A stretch of 64,000 bases of DNA from Pseudomonadota bacterium (GCA_027487685.1 JAIYDC010000133.1:1-64000); one strand, 5' to 3'. Counted from the stretch's first letter, positions 34,649 through 43,614 are shown. Notes: generated by a model from the sequence alone, not told the origin. Program-made: numbers and translations.

Positions 34649-36310
34649 ATGAAACAGGTTTTCCGCTCGCTCCTCCCACTTTTCCTCGTTATTCATCTGG
34701 TACAGGCCCAGAGCACCATCGACCCAAGTTCAAACTCCGTCGATTCGCAGTTTGAAACTCCGGCGAACCTCTCCGACGAAAAAATGGAGAAGGCCAAGGG
34801 CTTCGTGCACCGGGGGGTGAAGGACCGAGTTTACAAAGAGAAGTGCGCGGCCGTGAACGACTGTAAAGACGACGACGGCCTACCACTCGAAGACATGATC
34901 AGAAGTGCCTACGCCTTAGTTGGTGGACTTGCGGGGGGATTGGTGCGTAGTCCTGAGACGCCGGCGGCTACGGCGGGAGCGACAGCGGGAGCTGCAACAG
35001 GAGAAGCAGCAGGGGCTGCAACAGGACAAGCAGCAGGAACTGCAACAGGGCAAGCAGCCGGAGCTGCAACAGGGCAAGCAGCGGGAGCGACCCCTGCCGC
35101 CGCCAACCAACGTCCCGAAGAACAAAAAGACTACTGCAGCTACATCGCCATGGGATATGAAGCCATTGCCGGGGTCATCCAGATGTCACTCCAGAAGAAG
35201 GCCGACGGCAAGGCCGTACCTGGCGATGAGCAGCTCCAGGCACTAGTCCGCTTGCGTGAAACTCACAAAACCCGGGAGAAGACATCAAAATTCCAGTCCA
35301 TGATCTATGCCGGTGTGACCGCGTGCTATGTGGGACTTGCCTCTACAGGCACAGCATTGAATACGGCCATGATTTTGAAAATGTCCGGTGCGGGTGCCCT
35401 TACCCTGCTCTACATCCGGAAGGCCAACAAGCATAAGAACGCCGCCAAAAAAATCGGTGAAGTCATTGACTCGCTGGAGTTCGCTGGAAAGAACTGTAAT
35501 CCTTGGACCAAAACCGCTTGCTTCTGCTCAGAATCGACCTCTAAAACTTTATACCCAAGTGAGTACCAGGAAGTTTGCGTCCTCAACAACGGCAACCCAG
35601 AAACTCCTCGGATGGCCGTGGGTTGTACCGCGAAGACAGGCAACACGGCGACCTACGATCAAGAATGTGGCTGCAGACAGACGAACACCTGCCTCCGATC
35701 GAATCTCACCGCCTACACCCCACGCTTAGGAACCGGAGTCAATCTCATGGCCGAGGCCAATACCACCTTCGATACCCTTGCCACTGGCGATGTAGATCAG
35801 GGCCAGATTGAGCGGGCATCCTTGCGGCAGTCCGCTATTGCCGCTCGTGTTGCCGCCAAGTACGGGGCGAAACTTCCGACTCCGGCGCTACTGACGGAGC
35901 AGCAGAGACAGGTCGCACAGGGCCTGGGAGGAATATTGCCGGCGAATGTGGCGGCCATGGCGGCATCAGCGAGGCCGGTCAACGGGAGCGGTGTCCGTGA
36001 GAGTGGCATCGGGGCCGCAGCGGTTAGTAAGATTCCTCCTAAAATACGTGAGCGCCTCGCCGAGGCCATCAGCGTGGGTTACCAGACAGGTGGTGGAAGT
36101 GTTCAGGCCGCTGAGGAGCCGGGGTTCGTAATGCCTACGATTCCAGGTATGGAGGAGGCACCACAGGGAGGAACTGAGGTCGTGAATTTCGCTGACAGGG
36201 CAACCAGCCGAGCGGAAATTTCCAACCTTCCCTCGACTCCGATTTTCGACATCATCTCCAACCGGTACCGCAGGTCCGCCTGGAACCGGTTAGACACCGC
36301 CGGAAACTAG
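34649..36310 (+). CDS. Secreted Cys-containing protein with 8-residue AATGQAAG repeats
   Basis: A 553-residue exported protein from the ATG at 34649 (signal peptide MKQVFRSLLPLFLVIHLVQA). A first region of about 100 residues ends in an acidic segment and is followed by four 8-residue repeats (AGAATGQA type, bases 34988-35083). Then come two hydrophobic helices (about 210-250: MIYAGVTACYVGLASTGTAL and GALTLLYI) and a Cys-rich region (CNPWTKTACFCSE ... CVLNNG ... ECGCRQTNTC). The C-terminal 180 residues are Ala/Gly-rich. No known domain. An earlier GTG (34616) is possible but would put residues before the signal peptide. Confidence 0.65.
   Translation: MKQVFRSLLPLFLVIHLVQAQSTIDPSSNSVDSQFETPANLSDEKMEKAKGFVHRGVKDRVYKEKCAAVNDCKDDDGLPLEDMIRSAYALVGGLAGGLVRSPETPAATAGATAGAATGEAAGAATGQAAGTATGQAAGAATGQAAGATPAAANQRPEEQKDYCSYIAMGYEAIAGVIQMSLQKKADGKAVPGDEQLQALVRLRETHKTREKTSKFQSMIYAGVTACYVGLASTGTALNTAMILKMSGAGALTLLYIRKANKHKNAAKKIGEVIDSLEFAGKNCNPWTKTACFCSESTSKTLYPSEYQEVCVLNNGNPETPRMAVGCTAKTGNTATYDQECGCRQTNTCLRSNLTAYTPRLGTGVNLMAEANTTFDTLATGDVDQGQIERASLRQSAIAARVAAKYGAKLPTPALLTEQQRQVAQGLGGILPANVAAMAASARPVNGSGVRESGIGAAAVSKIPPKIRERLAEAISVGYQTGGGSVQAAEEPGFVMPTIPGMEEAPQGGTEVVNFADRATSRAEISNLPSTPIFDIISNRYRRSAWNRLDTAGN
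34988..35083 (+). repeat. Four 24-bp tandem repeats within a coding region
   Basis: Units begin at 34988, 35012, 35036 and 35060. Each encodes eight residues close to GAATGQAA; the first has E for Q. Differences are mostly synonymous or A/T substitutions, so the array is old or under selection. Length variation by slippage is possible. Confidence 0.85.
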
Positions 36311-36317
36311 TCCGCGC

Positions 36318-36752
36318 TTACTCGCCTAGAAGATTAAACTGTTCTACCCGGAGCTGGTGGCGGCCACCCTCGAACTCGGTGGAGAGAAAAACGCTGGAAA
36401 TGCGCTTTAAAAGCTCGGTCGGGGTTTTTCGACCTGAAAGACAGAGGACATTTGCATTGTTGTGAAGCCGGGACATCCGTGCGTCGTCTTCGTCTCGGCA
36501 AAGGGCCGCGCGGATGTCCTTATAGCGGTTGGCGGCCATGCTGACACCGATGCCCGAGCCACAAAGGAGAATTCCAAGGCTTTGCTCCCGACGGACATTC
36601 TCAACCAGAAGTTTTACCCATTCAGGATAGTTTGTTGACTCAGGACCGTGAGTGCCGAGGTCTACGACTTCGTAAATTTTGCGGAGTTCCCCCACCAAAA
36701 GTTGCTTTTCCTGGAAGGCGGCATGATCGGAGGCGACGAAGATTTTGTTCAT
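36318..36752 (-). CDS. rpiB: Ribose-5-phosphate isomerase B
   Basis: Interconverts ribose-5-phosphate and ribulose-5-phosphate in the pentose phosphate pathway. The 144-residue product from the ATG at 36752 begins MNKIFVASDHAAFQEKQLL and has the catalytic-Cys segment LLCGSGIGVSMAANRYKDIRAAL and the HNNANVLCLSGRK motif. An open frame reaches further upstream to 36920, across the ahcY terminator and the ahcY 3' end, but this part has no family similarity. No good ribosome site is visible. It lies downstream of ahcY and its terminator. Confidence 0.92.
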   Translation of the reverse strand: MNKIFVASDHAAFQEKQLLVGELRKIYEVVDLGTHGPESTNYPEWVKLLVENVRREQSLGILLCGSGIGVSMAANRYKDIRAALCRDEDDARMSRLHNNANVLCLSGRKTPTELLKRISSVFLSTEFEGGRHQLRVEQFNLLGE

Positions 36753-36778
36753 GCTGCTATCGTAGCAATAAAGGGACT

Positions 36779-36810
36779 GAAAAAAAAGAAGGCCCGCGCG
36801 ATGGCGGGCC
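36779..36810 (-). terminator. Rho-independent terminator after ahcY
   Basis: On the minus strand GGCCCGC and GCGGGCC (36791-36810) form a 7-bp GC-only stem with a 6-base loop, followed by a T-rich tract (36790-36779). It lies about 20 bases after the ahcY stop and 40 bases before rpiB. Confidence 0.85.
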
Positions 36811-36831
36811 CTCCTTAAGAAACAGAAGAAA

Positions 36832-38172
36832 TTAGTATCTGTAGTACTCTGGCTTGAACGGACCTGAAGCAGAAATACCGAGGTACTCTGACTGGTCTGG
36901 CGAGAGAACATCAAGGTCAACGCCGATCTTCTTCAAATGAAGACGGGCAACCTTCTCGTCCAGGTGCTTAGGAAGCATATAGACCTTCTTCTCGTAGGTA
37001 TGAGCGTTCGCCCAAAGTTCGAGCTGGGCCAGAACCTGGTTAGCAAATGAAGTCGACATAACAAAGCTCGGGTGACCTGTGGCACAACCAAGGTTCACGA
37101 GGCGGCCTTCGGCGAGAAGGATGACCTGCTTGTTGCCTGGAAGGGTGTAGAGGTCAACCTGTGGCTTAATGGTATCTTTCGTGTGGCCGTAGTTCTTGTT
37201 GAGCCACGCCATGTCGATCTCGATATCGAAGTGACCGATATTACAAACAATTGCCTTGTCTTTCATGGCAAGGAAGTGGCGGCCAACGACGATGTCTTTA
37301 CAACCAGTCGTAGTTACGACGATGTCGGCTTCTTTAACCGCGTCGTCCATCTTCTTCACTTCATAGCCTTCCATTGCTGCCTGAAGAGCGCAGATAGGAT
37401 CAATTTCAGTCACAATAACCCGGGCGCCAGCACCACGGAGAGATTCTGCAGAGCCCTTACCAACGTCACCGAAGCCAGCAACAACTGCGACCTTACCAGC
37501 GATCATCACGTCCGTCGCACGGCGAATAGCGTCAACACAAGATTCCCGGCAGCCGTACTTGTTATCAAACTTAGATTTCGTGACGGAGTCGTTAACGTTG
37601 ATACATGGAACAGGAAGCTTGCCGAGCTTGGCAAGCTCATACAGACGGTGCACACCCGTTGTCGTCTCTTCCGAAATGCCTTTAATGCCCTTATAGAGCT
37701 CAGGGTATTTCTCTAGGATGAGCTGAGTGAGGTCGCCGCCGTCATCGAGAATCATGTTAAGCGGCTCTTTCTTATCGCCGAAGAACACAGTCTGGTCGAT
37801 ACACCACATGAATTCTTCTTCAGTCATGCCTTTCCAGGCGTAAACTGGAACACCGGCAGCAGCGATGGCGGCCGCAGCGTGGTCTTGAGTAGAGAAGATA
37901 TTGCAAGAAGACCAAGTGACATCGGCCCCGAGTTCAACCAGAGTTTCAATCAGAACGGCCGTCTGAATAGTCATGTGAAGGCAGCCAGCAACGCGAGCGC
38001 CCTTGAGTGGCTTGGACTTGCCGAACTCTTCTCGAAGCGCCATGAGACCTGGCATTTCGGCTTCCGCGAGCTTAATCTCCTTACGGCCCCAGTCCGCAAG
38101 AGTAATGTCTTTGACCTTGTACTTCAAGCGGGTTGAGTTGCCGTAAGTACTTTCTGAAAAAGTTGCCTTCAT
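36832..38172 (-). CDS. ahcY: Adenosylhomocysteinase (S-adenosylhomocysteine hydrolase)
   Basis: Splits S-adenosylhomocysteine into adenosine and homocysteine, removing the by-product inhibitor of methyltransferases. The 446-residue product matches the family from end to end: [58 protein letters not shown], the NAD-binding [24 protein letters not shown], and the C-terminal KPEYYRY. Homocysteine made here could feed the cystathionine route at 11723. A terminator lies directly downstream. I looked for an SAH-type riboswitch in the short leader (38173-38309) and saw none. Confidence 0.97.
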   Translation of the reverse strand: MKATFSESTYGNSTRLKYKVKDITLADWGRKEIKLAEAEMPGLMALREEFGKSKPLKGARVAGCLHMTIQTAVLIETLVELGADVTWSSCNIFSTQDHAAAAIAAAGVPVYAWKGMTEEEFMWCIDQTVFFGDKKEPLNMILDDGGDLTQLILEKYPELYKGIKGISEETTTGVHRLYELAKLGKLPVPCINVNDSVTKSKFDNKYGCRESCVDAIRRATDVMIAGKVAVVAGFGDVGKGSAESLRGAGARVIVTEIDPICALQAAMEGYEVKKMDDAVKEADIVVTTTGCKDIVVGRHFLAMKDKAIVCNIGHFDIEIDMAWLNKNYGHTKDTIKPQVDLYTLPGNKQVILLAEGRLVNLGCATGHPSFVMSTSFANQVLAQLELWANAHTYEKKVYMLPKHLDEKVARLHLKKIGVDLDVLSPDQSEYLGISASGPFKPEYYRY

Positions 38173-38309
38173 TTATAAATCCTTTTCCTAAAACCACATG
38201 GGTCTGGTAAATAAACACGAATTCCAATAATTCCTGAAAAAGTTAGCACTTTCTCCTTGGAGTCTCAAGTGTCGGGAGTCCATATCAAGGGTTTATCTAA
38301 GGTCAAATC

Positions 38310-39548
38310 ATGAAAAAATACCGCTTCGAGTACTTTGCTTCCTGCCCAGTGGGTATAGAGGAGCTGTTAAAGCAGGAAATCCTGTCCCTTGGGGCAAAAA
38401 CCGCCACCACCACCCGGGGGGGCGTGCAGTTTGAGGCTTTCCACGAAATTGCCCTCAAAGTCATCCTCTATTCCCGGCTCGCAAGCCGGGTTTTTAAGTT
38501 TCTGTACCAATTCGAAGTACTTAACGAAAAAGACTATTACCTTGAGGCGACAGAAATCAAGTGGCAGAGCCTGATGGACGTGCACCATACGTTCCGGCTG
38601 ACCACGATATTTGGTGACCTCCCGCGGGAGCGTGAAGAGTTTCGTAACTCCCAGTTTGCGACCTTGAAGCTCAAGGACGCCATCGTCGACTGGTTAAAAA
38701 AAAAAAAAAAAGAGAGACCGAGTGTGGCCAAGGATTACCCGGATGTCTCCTTCCTGGCGCGCATCGACCGGGGCCAAGAAAAACCATACCTCGTGACCAT
38801 TCTCTACGACCTTTGTGGAGATCCCCTCAATCAGCGGGGCTATAGGATCTCGAAGACCGAGGCCCCTGTTAAAGAAAACCTAGCGGCAGCGATGTTAAAA
38901 ATCGTCGGCTGGAACCCCCAGGAAGAGCATCTCCTGGATGCCATGTGTGGATCGGGCACAATTGCGATCGAAGCAGCACTCATGGCGGGAAATATCCCTC
39001 CGAGTTTTCTGAAAGTAGACCGCTACCTAAAGAATGTTAACTTTAAACTCTGGACCTTTCAGAACTACCCATGGCTTACGAAGGACGAACACCTTCAGGC
39101 GAACTTTACGCAACTCTTGAAGAACATCCTTGCCGAAACCGAGAAAGGTCTCGCTGAGCTCCGCCAGAGGCCTGGTCTGATCGTGGCCAATGACCTCTCC
39201 TCAATGTGCGTTGGAGCGGCAAAAGATAATGCTCGGAAGGCGCGGCTGGATGACATCATCGAATTCACCCAGCTCGACGCACGAGAGACGTACCCAGCAG
39301 GTGCAAAGACTCTCTTTATATGTAATCCACCTTACGGCGAGCGCCTTGAGCCAGGAGAAGACGAAAGGCTTCGCGCCCTTTATAAAGGCCTAGGGGATCA
39401 TTGGAAGCACAATTTCAAAGGTCACAGGGCAGCGCTCTTCACCGGAAATCTTGAGATGCTAAAGGCCGTAGGGCTCAAGACATCGAAGCGCCACATTCTT
39501 CACAACGGCGACATTGAATGTCGACTGGCGGAATACACGTTTTACTAA
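38310..39548 (+). CDS. THUMP-domain RNA (guanine/adenine-N2) methyltransferase, RlmL-like
   Basis: A 412-residue RNA methyltransferase. The N-terminal THUMP region (YFASCPVGIEELLKQEI to about 160) binds RNA, and the C-terminal Rossmann domain has the SAM motif LLDAMCGSGTIAIEAALMAGNIPP and the catalytic NPPYGERL near residue 340. This is the layout of the N-terminal half of RlmKL (23S rRNA m2G2445). It lacks the second RlmK methyltransferase domain. Two sequence oddities occur inside the gene: a terminator-like hairpin at 38473-38495 and a run of 16 A's at 38696-38711 coding for five lysines. Confidence 0.88.
   Translation: MKKYRFEYFASCPVGIEELLKQEILSLGAKTATTTRGGVQFEAFHEIALKVILYSRLASRVFKFLYQFEVLNEKDYYLEATEIKWQSLMDVHHTFRLTTIFGDLPREREEFRNSQFATLKLKDAIVDWLKKKKKERPSVAKDYPDVSFLARIDRGQEKPYLVTILYDLCGDPLNQRGYRISKTEAPVKENLAAAMLKIVGWNPQEEHLLDAMCGSGTIAIEAALMAGNIPPSFLKVDRYLKNVNFKLWTFQNYPWLTKDEHLQANFTQLLKNILAETEKGLAELRQRPGLIVANDLSSMCVGAAKDNARKARLDDIIEFTQLDARETYPAGAKTLFICNPPYGERLEPGEDERLRALYKGLGDHWKHNFKGHRAALFTGNLEMLKAVGLKTSKRHILHNGDIECRLAEYTFY
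38473..38495 (+). terminator. Terminator-like hairpin within the RlmL-like gene
   Basis: CCCGGCT (38473-38479) and AGCCGGG (38484-38490) form a perfect 7-bp stem with a CGCA loop, directly followed by TTTTT. It lies about 165 bases after the start codon, in coding sequence. It may cause partial termination. Confidence 0.5.
38696..38711 (+). repeat. Homopolymer of 16 A's in a coding region
   Basis: The run is in the reading frame TTA-(AAA)5-GAG of the RlmL-like gene. Long A-runs are slippage-prone for polymerases, so frame heterogeneity (or an assembly length error) is possible. The current length keeps the frame open. Confidence 0.9.
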
Positions 39549-40219
39549 GTCTTGCTTTTTTGAATGAGGAGAAGGTTTTCCTCACGGACCTTGATTATGT
39601 AATCCCAGGCCTCGAGCTTAGACTTGAGGTTTGTGAGGTGGGTATTAATGGTGCCGGGCTTCACAGGATCTAGGCCCCAGATTTTTTCAATCAGTTCCTG
39701 GCGGCTCAGGTTCCTAGGGAAAGCTCGTACAATATGACTTAAGAGCCGGAGTTCAAGAAGAGTCAGGTCAACAGAGGTCCCCGATAGAGATGCCCGCATG
39801 GTGGTGGCATCGAGGTCGAGGTTCCCCAATTCAAGGCTTGTGGAGCGGTCGACGAAGAAGCGGATCTTGTTCGTGAGGCGCACTACTAGCTCTTCATACC
39901 CGATAGAACGATGAAAAAAATCCATCGCCCCTTCCTGATAGGCCTTCAACTTCACCTCATCGCTTGGATCTCCAGAGATAAAGAATACGGGACACCCGTT
40001 GTAGTGCGGGTGCGATAAGATCCTTTGATAGAGACTATGCCCATCGATGATAGGCATATGGACATCCATCAAAAGGGCGTGGGGATAGACTCGCTCCAAG
40101 AGCTCAGGGAACTTAGTCTCGTCCTGTAGGCCAAAAACGTAAAAATCATCGGCCAGGATCTGCTCAAAGAACTCGATGTTGTGTCGCTTGTCGTCGATAA
40201 CAACAAGATTCCATTTCAT
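39545..40219 (-). CDS. Response regulator, receiver plus winged-helix output (copy 2)
   Basis: A 224-residue OmpR-type regulator. The receiver has the acidic pair in VVIDDK, the phospho-acceptor Asp in ALLMDVHMPIIDG (about 54), Thr/Ser in FFISGDPSDE and a C-terminal position where Lys is expected but RSIGYEEL is seen. The winged helix (about 135-224) contains LTLLELRLLSHIVRAFPRNLSRQELIEKIWG and NTHLTNLKSKLE, with the DNA-recognition helix. It is a close paralogue of the next gene (40216) and overlaps it by ATGA. The missing receiver Lys suggests atypical phosphorylation. Confidence 0.88.
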   Translation of the reverse strand: MKWNLVVIDDKRHNIEFFEQILADDFYVFGLQDETKFPELLERVYPHALLMDVHMPIIDGHSLYQRILSHPHYNGCPVFFISGDPSDEVKLKAYQEGAMDFFHRSIGYEELVVRLTNKIRFFVDRSTSLELGNLDLDATTMRASLSGTSVDLTLLELRLLSHIVRAFPRNLSRQELIEKIWGLDPVKPGTINTHLTNLKSKLEAWDYIIKVREENLLLIQKSKT

Positions 40220-40893
40220 ACGGAGGCTTTCTTCATGAGCTGGAGTCCACGGAACTTAAGACTATTGATCTCGAAGTCCCACTCACCAAGCTTACTGTTG
40301 AGATTGGAAACGTGAGTATAAATGGTTGCGTCGAGGACATGATCAGTCCGCCAGACCTGCTTGATCAGCAAATCCTTCGAGACGACATCTGGATAGTTCC
40401 GCAGCAAGAGGCAGAGGATCTTAAACTCAATGAATGTAAGCGGAAGTTCCTTATTCCCAAGGTACCCCTTAAGTAAGGTCAAGTTGATACGCAGGTTCGT
40501 GAATTCGATGATACTCCGGTGCTTTTCGAAAAACTGGATCTTGGACTTGATCCGAGCAATCAACTCCTCCGGACGGATACCGCGGTTCAAGAAATCTACC
40601 GCCCCGAGGAGGAAGGATTTGATCCGAGCGCTGTCGGACTCGTCAGAGGAGATAAAAAGGATTGGGCAGCCATTGTAATGATGATGCTCGATGAGCTTCT
40701 CGTAGAGCGTGAAGCCATCTATCACGGGCATATGAATATCAATAAGAATAGCGGCGTAGGAGGCGGCGGGGTACTCCACAAGAAAGGCTTCAGGCCGCTG
40801 GAAAGTTTTTACAATGAAGTCGGCTTCGAGGACGGTCCTGATGCAATCAAGGTTCAAGTCGTTATCATCGACGTAGGCGATGTCTAATTTCAA
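40216..40893 (-). CDS. Response regulator, receiver plus winged-helix output (copy 1)
   Basis: A 225-residue paralogue of the downstream gene. The receiver has IAYVDDND, the phospho-acceptor Asp in ILIDIHMPVIDGFTLYEKL, and SSDESDSARIKS, with FLNRGIRPEELIARIKSKI where the usual Lys is replaced by Arg or Asn. The output winged helix carries LTFIEFKILCLLLRNYPDVVSKDLLIKQVWRTDH and YTHVSNLNSKLGEWDFEI. It shares with copy 2 the phrases HHYNGCP and DGFTLYEKL/DGHSLYQRI, pointing to a recent tandem duplication. It starts 21 bases after the PD-(D/E)XK-like gene stop. Confidence 0.88.
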   Translation of the reverse strand: MKLDIAYVDDNDLNLDCIRTVLEADFIVKTFQRPEAFLVEYPAASYAAILIDIHMPVIDGFTLYEKLIEHHHYNGCPILFISSDESDSARIKSFLLGAVDFLNRGIRPEELIARIKSKIQFFEKHRSIIEFTNLRINLTLLKGYLGNKELPLTFIEFKILCLLLRNYPDVVSKDLLIKQVWRTDHVLDATIYTHVSNLNSKLGEWDFEINSLKFRGLQLMKKASV

Positions 40894-40914
40894 AACTTCT
40901 TCCTCAAAAAGTCT

Positions 40915-41739
40915 CTACTTCAACCGGTCTTCGAGCCTCATCGCTAAAGTAGGACTTGCAAATTTCAATAGCGCAGTCTTGTTCACAACTTTGCCAAAAT
41001 GCTTTTCCGATTTGCTGAAAAAGTATCCCGCGACGTCTTGATCCTTGAGAAAAATAGTATGTCCCTTCGTATCAAACTTTCGAAGAATAAATTCCGAGTC
41101 TAAGAACAAAATGTCTCGAATCGTAAAGTTCTTGGCCACATACATAATAATGCAATAGTTCGATAGTTCAGCTAAAGATTTCTTGATCTTGACACCCTTG
41201 GGAGAAGTCGAGTCGTGCCAATGGACCTTGACCTCCACAACCTTCCCTTCTTCTGTCATAAAATCAAAACCCCGCTGAGATGATGATTTGATTTGATGGA
41301 GACCAAAAATGATCTTCGAGTACCATTCTCCCAACTGAATGGGCAGATTCTTGCCGTTCATCAGAACCTTATGATCTTTGAGAATCTGAAAGGTTTGATG
41401 CACGACCTCTACCGTATCGAAGATGGCCTTCTGATCCGGGAGATGGAGAATGCCGATATTCTTCATGACCTTGCTGGAGAGCCGCTTATTGAATTGCGTT
41501 TGATACCACTGATCGAACTCATTCACTTCAAGGAAGTCGTAGGAACTGAAAACGAAACCCTCGGCCTTGAGCTTATTGATGGAATCAATGTCGGGAAATT
41601 CTTTCAGTAGATAAGAATACGGGACGTATTCCCGGTCATTGCTACCTCTGACATAGATCGTATCTTTGTCATAGTCGGAACTGCCATGGGTTGACCCAGA
41701 GAACTTCTGGGCCAGCTCATAGACCTTATCTTTTAACAC
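40915..41739 (-). CDS. PD-(D/E)XK nuclease-like protein of unknown role
   Basis: A 274-residue protein with no signal peptide. Residues 136-173 (QLGEWYSK ... GFDFMTEEGKVVEVKVHW) fit the PD-(D/E)XK nuclease core: Glu138 in the first helix, Asp159, then Glu169-x-Lys171 on the next strand. The helix after it (SLAELSNYCIIMYVAKN) and the ILFLDSEFI strand are consistent with the fold. The N-terminal 90 residues are unrecognised. It is the first gene of an apparent operon with two response regulators, a combination I do not know. A non-nuclease member of the fold is possible. Confidence 0.55.
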   Translation of the reverse strand: MLKDKVYELAQKFSGSTHGSSDYDKDTIYVRGSNDREYVPYSYLLKEFPDIDSINKLKAEGFVFSSYDFLEVNEFDQWYQTQFNKRLSSKVMKNIGILHLPDQKAIFDTVEVVHQTFQILKDHKVLMNGKNLPIQLGEWYSKIIFGLHQIKSSSQRGFDFMTEEGKVVEVKVHWHDSTSPKGVKIKKSLAELSNYCIIMYVAKNFTIRDILFLDSEFILRKFDTKGHTIFLKDQDVAGYFFSKSEKHFGKVVNKTALLKFASPTLAMRLEDRLK

Positions 41740-41784
41740 GGTGAACCTTTTAAATAAATTAACACCACTCTAACACGAGAAAGA

Positions 41785-43512
41785 TCAAATCTCTAGCGTT
41801 GTCATGTCCTCAGTGAAGTCTGAGATGGTCTTAGCGATCGAGAGGTTATGAACCAAATACTGGGAACAATACACCTTAAAGTCGGTGATCTTCGATTCAT
41901 AATATTTTCTATCTTCTAGGGATGCGGTCGAGAGTTTTTGGTCGGAGAGCACAGCTGAATCAAGGAGTCTCCAGGCAATAACCATCTGCGAAGAGAAGGC
42001 GAGAAAATCAGTACAGTTTTGAAGAATCAGATTGAAATTATTATTTTTTGCGTAGCCCGAGATCTGCTGCATAACGCCCTGAGCACTCATAAGAACTTTT
42101 CCGAAGAGCTCCTTTTCCCTTTTAAACTTCGCGTCATCGAGGCCCTGAACGCTGGCCACAATTTCCTGGGAAAGCGCTGAAAGAGTTTTACCCCCATCCT
42201 TAAGAATTTTTCGCATCACAAAGTCGATGGCCTGAATCCCATTGGTTCCCTCATAGATCATCGCAATCTGGGTGTCCCGAACGAACTGCTCGACCCCGTA
42301 CTCTGTACAGTAACCGTAACCGCCGTGGGCCTGAAGGGCCGTGGAAGAAACGTTAAACCCTTGCTCTGAGCAGTAGGCCTTGCAGATCGGTGTCAGAAGA
42401 CTAATCAGCGCTTCTTCCTTTGGATCGTGGTGGGCCTTGTTGAAAAGATTTGCAGTATAGAGACAGAGCGCGCGCATCCCCCGCGACATGGCCCGCATCC
42501 GCAGAAGGTTTCGGCGAACGTCAGGGTGGAGCACGATATCTTTTCCAAACTGCGCCCGTTCGCGAGTGTATTTTTCTGCCATCATATAGGCGAGGTTGGC
42601 CTGGGCTTCCCCTTGAAGACCACAATAGAGCCTTGCCTCATTCATCATAATAAACATTGTCTCCATGCCGTGGAACTCTTCACCAATCAGCCAACCCTCA
42701 GTCTGAGCGTCCTGACCAAATTGGAGTTCGCAGGTTGCCGAAGCATGAATTCCCATCTTGTGCTCGATCTTGGAGCAAACGACGTTATTCGATTCGCCCA
42801 AAGCGCCGTCGGAATTGATTTTAAAGCGCGGAACAACAAAAAGAGAAATACCCTTGGTCCCGGCCTCGGCACCAGGTGTGCGAGCAAGGACGAGATGAAT
42901 ATTATTTTCGTAAAGATCAGACTCCCCGGAAGAAATAAAGATCTTGGTCCCTTTTATGGCGTAACGACCGCTCCCGAGGGGCTGCGCTGTACTGCGGAGG
43001 GCCCCAACATCGGAGCCGGCGTTTGGTTCCGTAAGGCACATGGTTCCGCCCCACTTACCTTCCATCATCCTTGGAACGATGTGGGTTCGCATGAATTGGT
43101 CACCCTTGAGGTTAACCACATTAAGCGCCGCTCGAGAGAGGCCCGGGTACATGGTCCATGCACAGTTAGCGCCGGTTGCGAGTGACATACAAGCGACGTA
43201 GAGTGCCTCAGGAACTGGAGTTCCACCGATCTCGGCCGGTAACCCAAGAGCAAACCAACCATTGTCATAAAAAGATCGGTTCAAGGCGTGAAGGACCTCT
43301 GGCACGATAACCTTACCGTTGACCTGCTTGACCCCAACGTGGTCGGATGGCTCACGGGTGGGGAAGACTTCGTTTTCAACGTACTTTGAATATTCGGCGA
43401 CGATGCCTTTAATGTCATTCTCTTCGAGACCGAACTCCTTCCAGTCTTGAACCCTTAGAAGCTCGTTTAAATTAAACTCTATGTCACGGAGGTCGGCCTT
43501 GTAGTAACCCAT
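41785..43512 (-). CDS. Acyl-CoA dehydrogenase, FadE-like with C-terminal extension
   Basis: A 575-residue FAD enzyme that introduces the alpha-beta double bond in acyl-CoA. FAD and substrate segments are clear: MCLTEPNAGSDVGALRSTA, IKGTKIFISSGESDL, GMGIHASATCELQF, and the catalytic Glu in AMIYEGTNGIQAIDFVMRKIL (about 430). It is longer than medium-chain enzymes (about 380) and has the extra C-terminal helical domain seen in the bacterial subgroup with PF12806. It forms a stand-alone unit with the terminator-like hairpin upstream. Likely part of fatty-acid breakdown. Confidence 0.93.
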   Translation of the reverse strand: MGYYKADLRDIEFNLNELLRVQDWKEFGLEENDIKGIVAEYSKYVENEVFPTREPSDHVGVKQVNGKVIVPEVLHALNRSFYDNGWFALGLPAEIGGTPVPEALYVACMSLATGANCAWTMYPGLSRAALNVVNLKGDQFMRTHIVPRMMEGKWGGTMCLTEPNAGSDVGALRSTAQPLGSGRYAIKGTKIFISSGESDLYENNIHLVLARTPGAEAGTKGISLFVVPRFKINSDGALGESNNVVCSKIEHKMGIHASATCELQFGQDAQTEGWLIGEEFHGMETMFIMMNEARLYCGLQGEAQANLAYMMAEKYTRERAQFGKDIVLHPDVRRNLLRMRAMSRGMRALCLYTANLFNKAHHDPKEEALISLLTPICKAYCSEQGFNVSSTALQAHGGYGYCTEYGVEQFVRDTQIAMIYEGTNGIQAIDFVMRKILKDGGKTLSALSQEIVASVQGLDDAKFKREKELFGKVLMSAQGVMQQISGYAKNNNFNLILQNCTDFLAFSSQMVIAWRLLDSAVLSDQKLSTASLEDRKYYESKITDFKVYCSQYLVHNLSIAKTISDFTEDMTTLEI

Positions 43513-43614
43513 AATGATTCCTCATCCTTGGAAAAAAAATAGTTAGTATGAGGATACCGTAAGTTGGAAAATTTTGTGAGAGAGGAGGTGAAAAAAGGCA
43601 AGACAAAAAACCTG

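Noticed and set aside
34988-35083. CRISPR array
   Set aside because: The units are contiguous 24-base repeats without spacers and read in frame as an eight-residue protein repeat.
38173-38309. SAH riboswitch upstream of ahcY
   Set aside because: The 137-base leader is shared with a divergent gene and no conserved hairpin or pseudoknot core of the SAH class could be seen.
42427-43185. Long plus-strand open frame (252 codons) antisense to the acyl-CoA dehydrogenase
   Set aside because: It lies fully inside a well-conserved acyl-CoA dehydrogenase on the other strand, has no recognisable domain and an odd composition, so it is a shadow frame.
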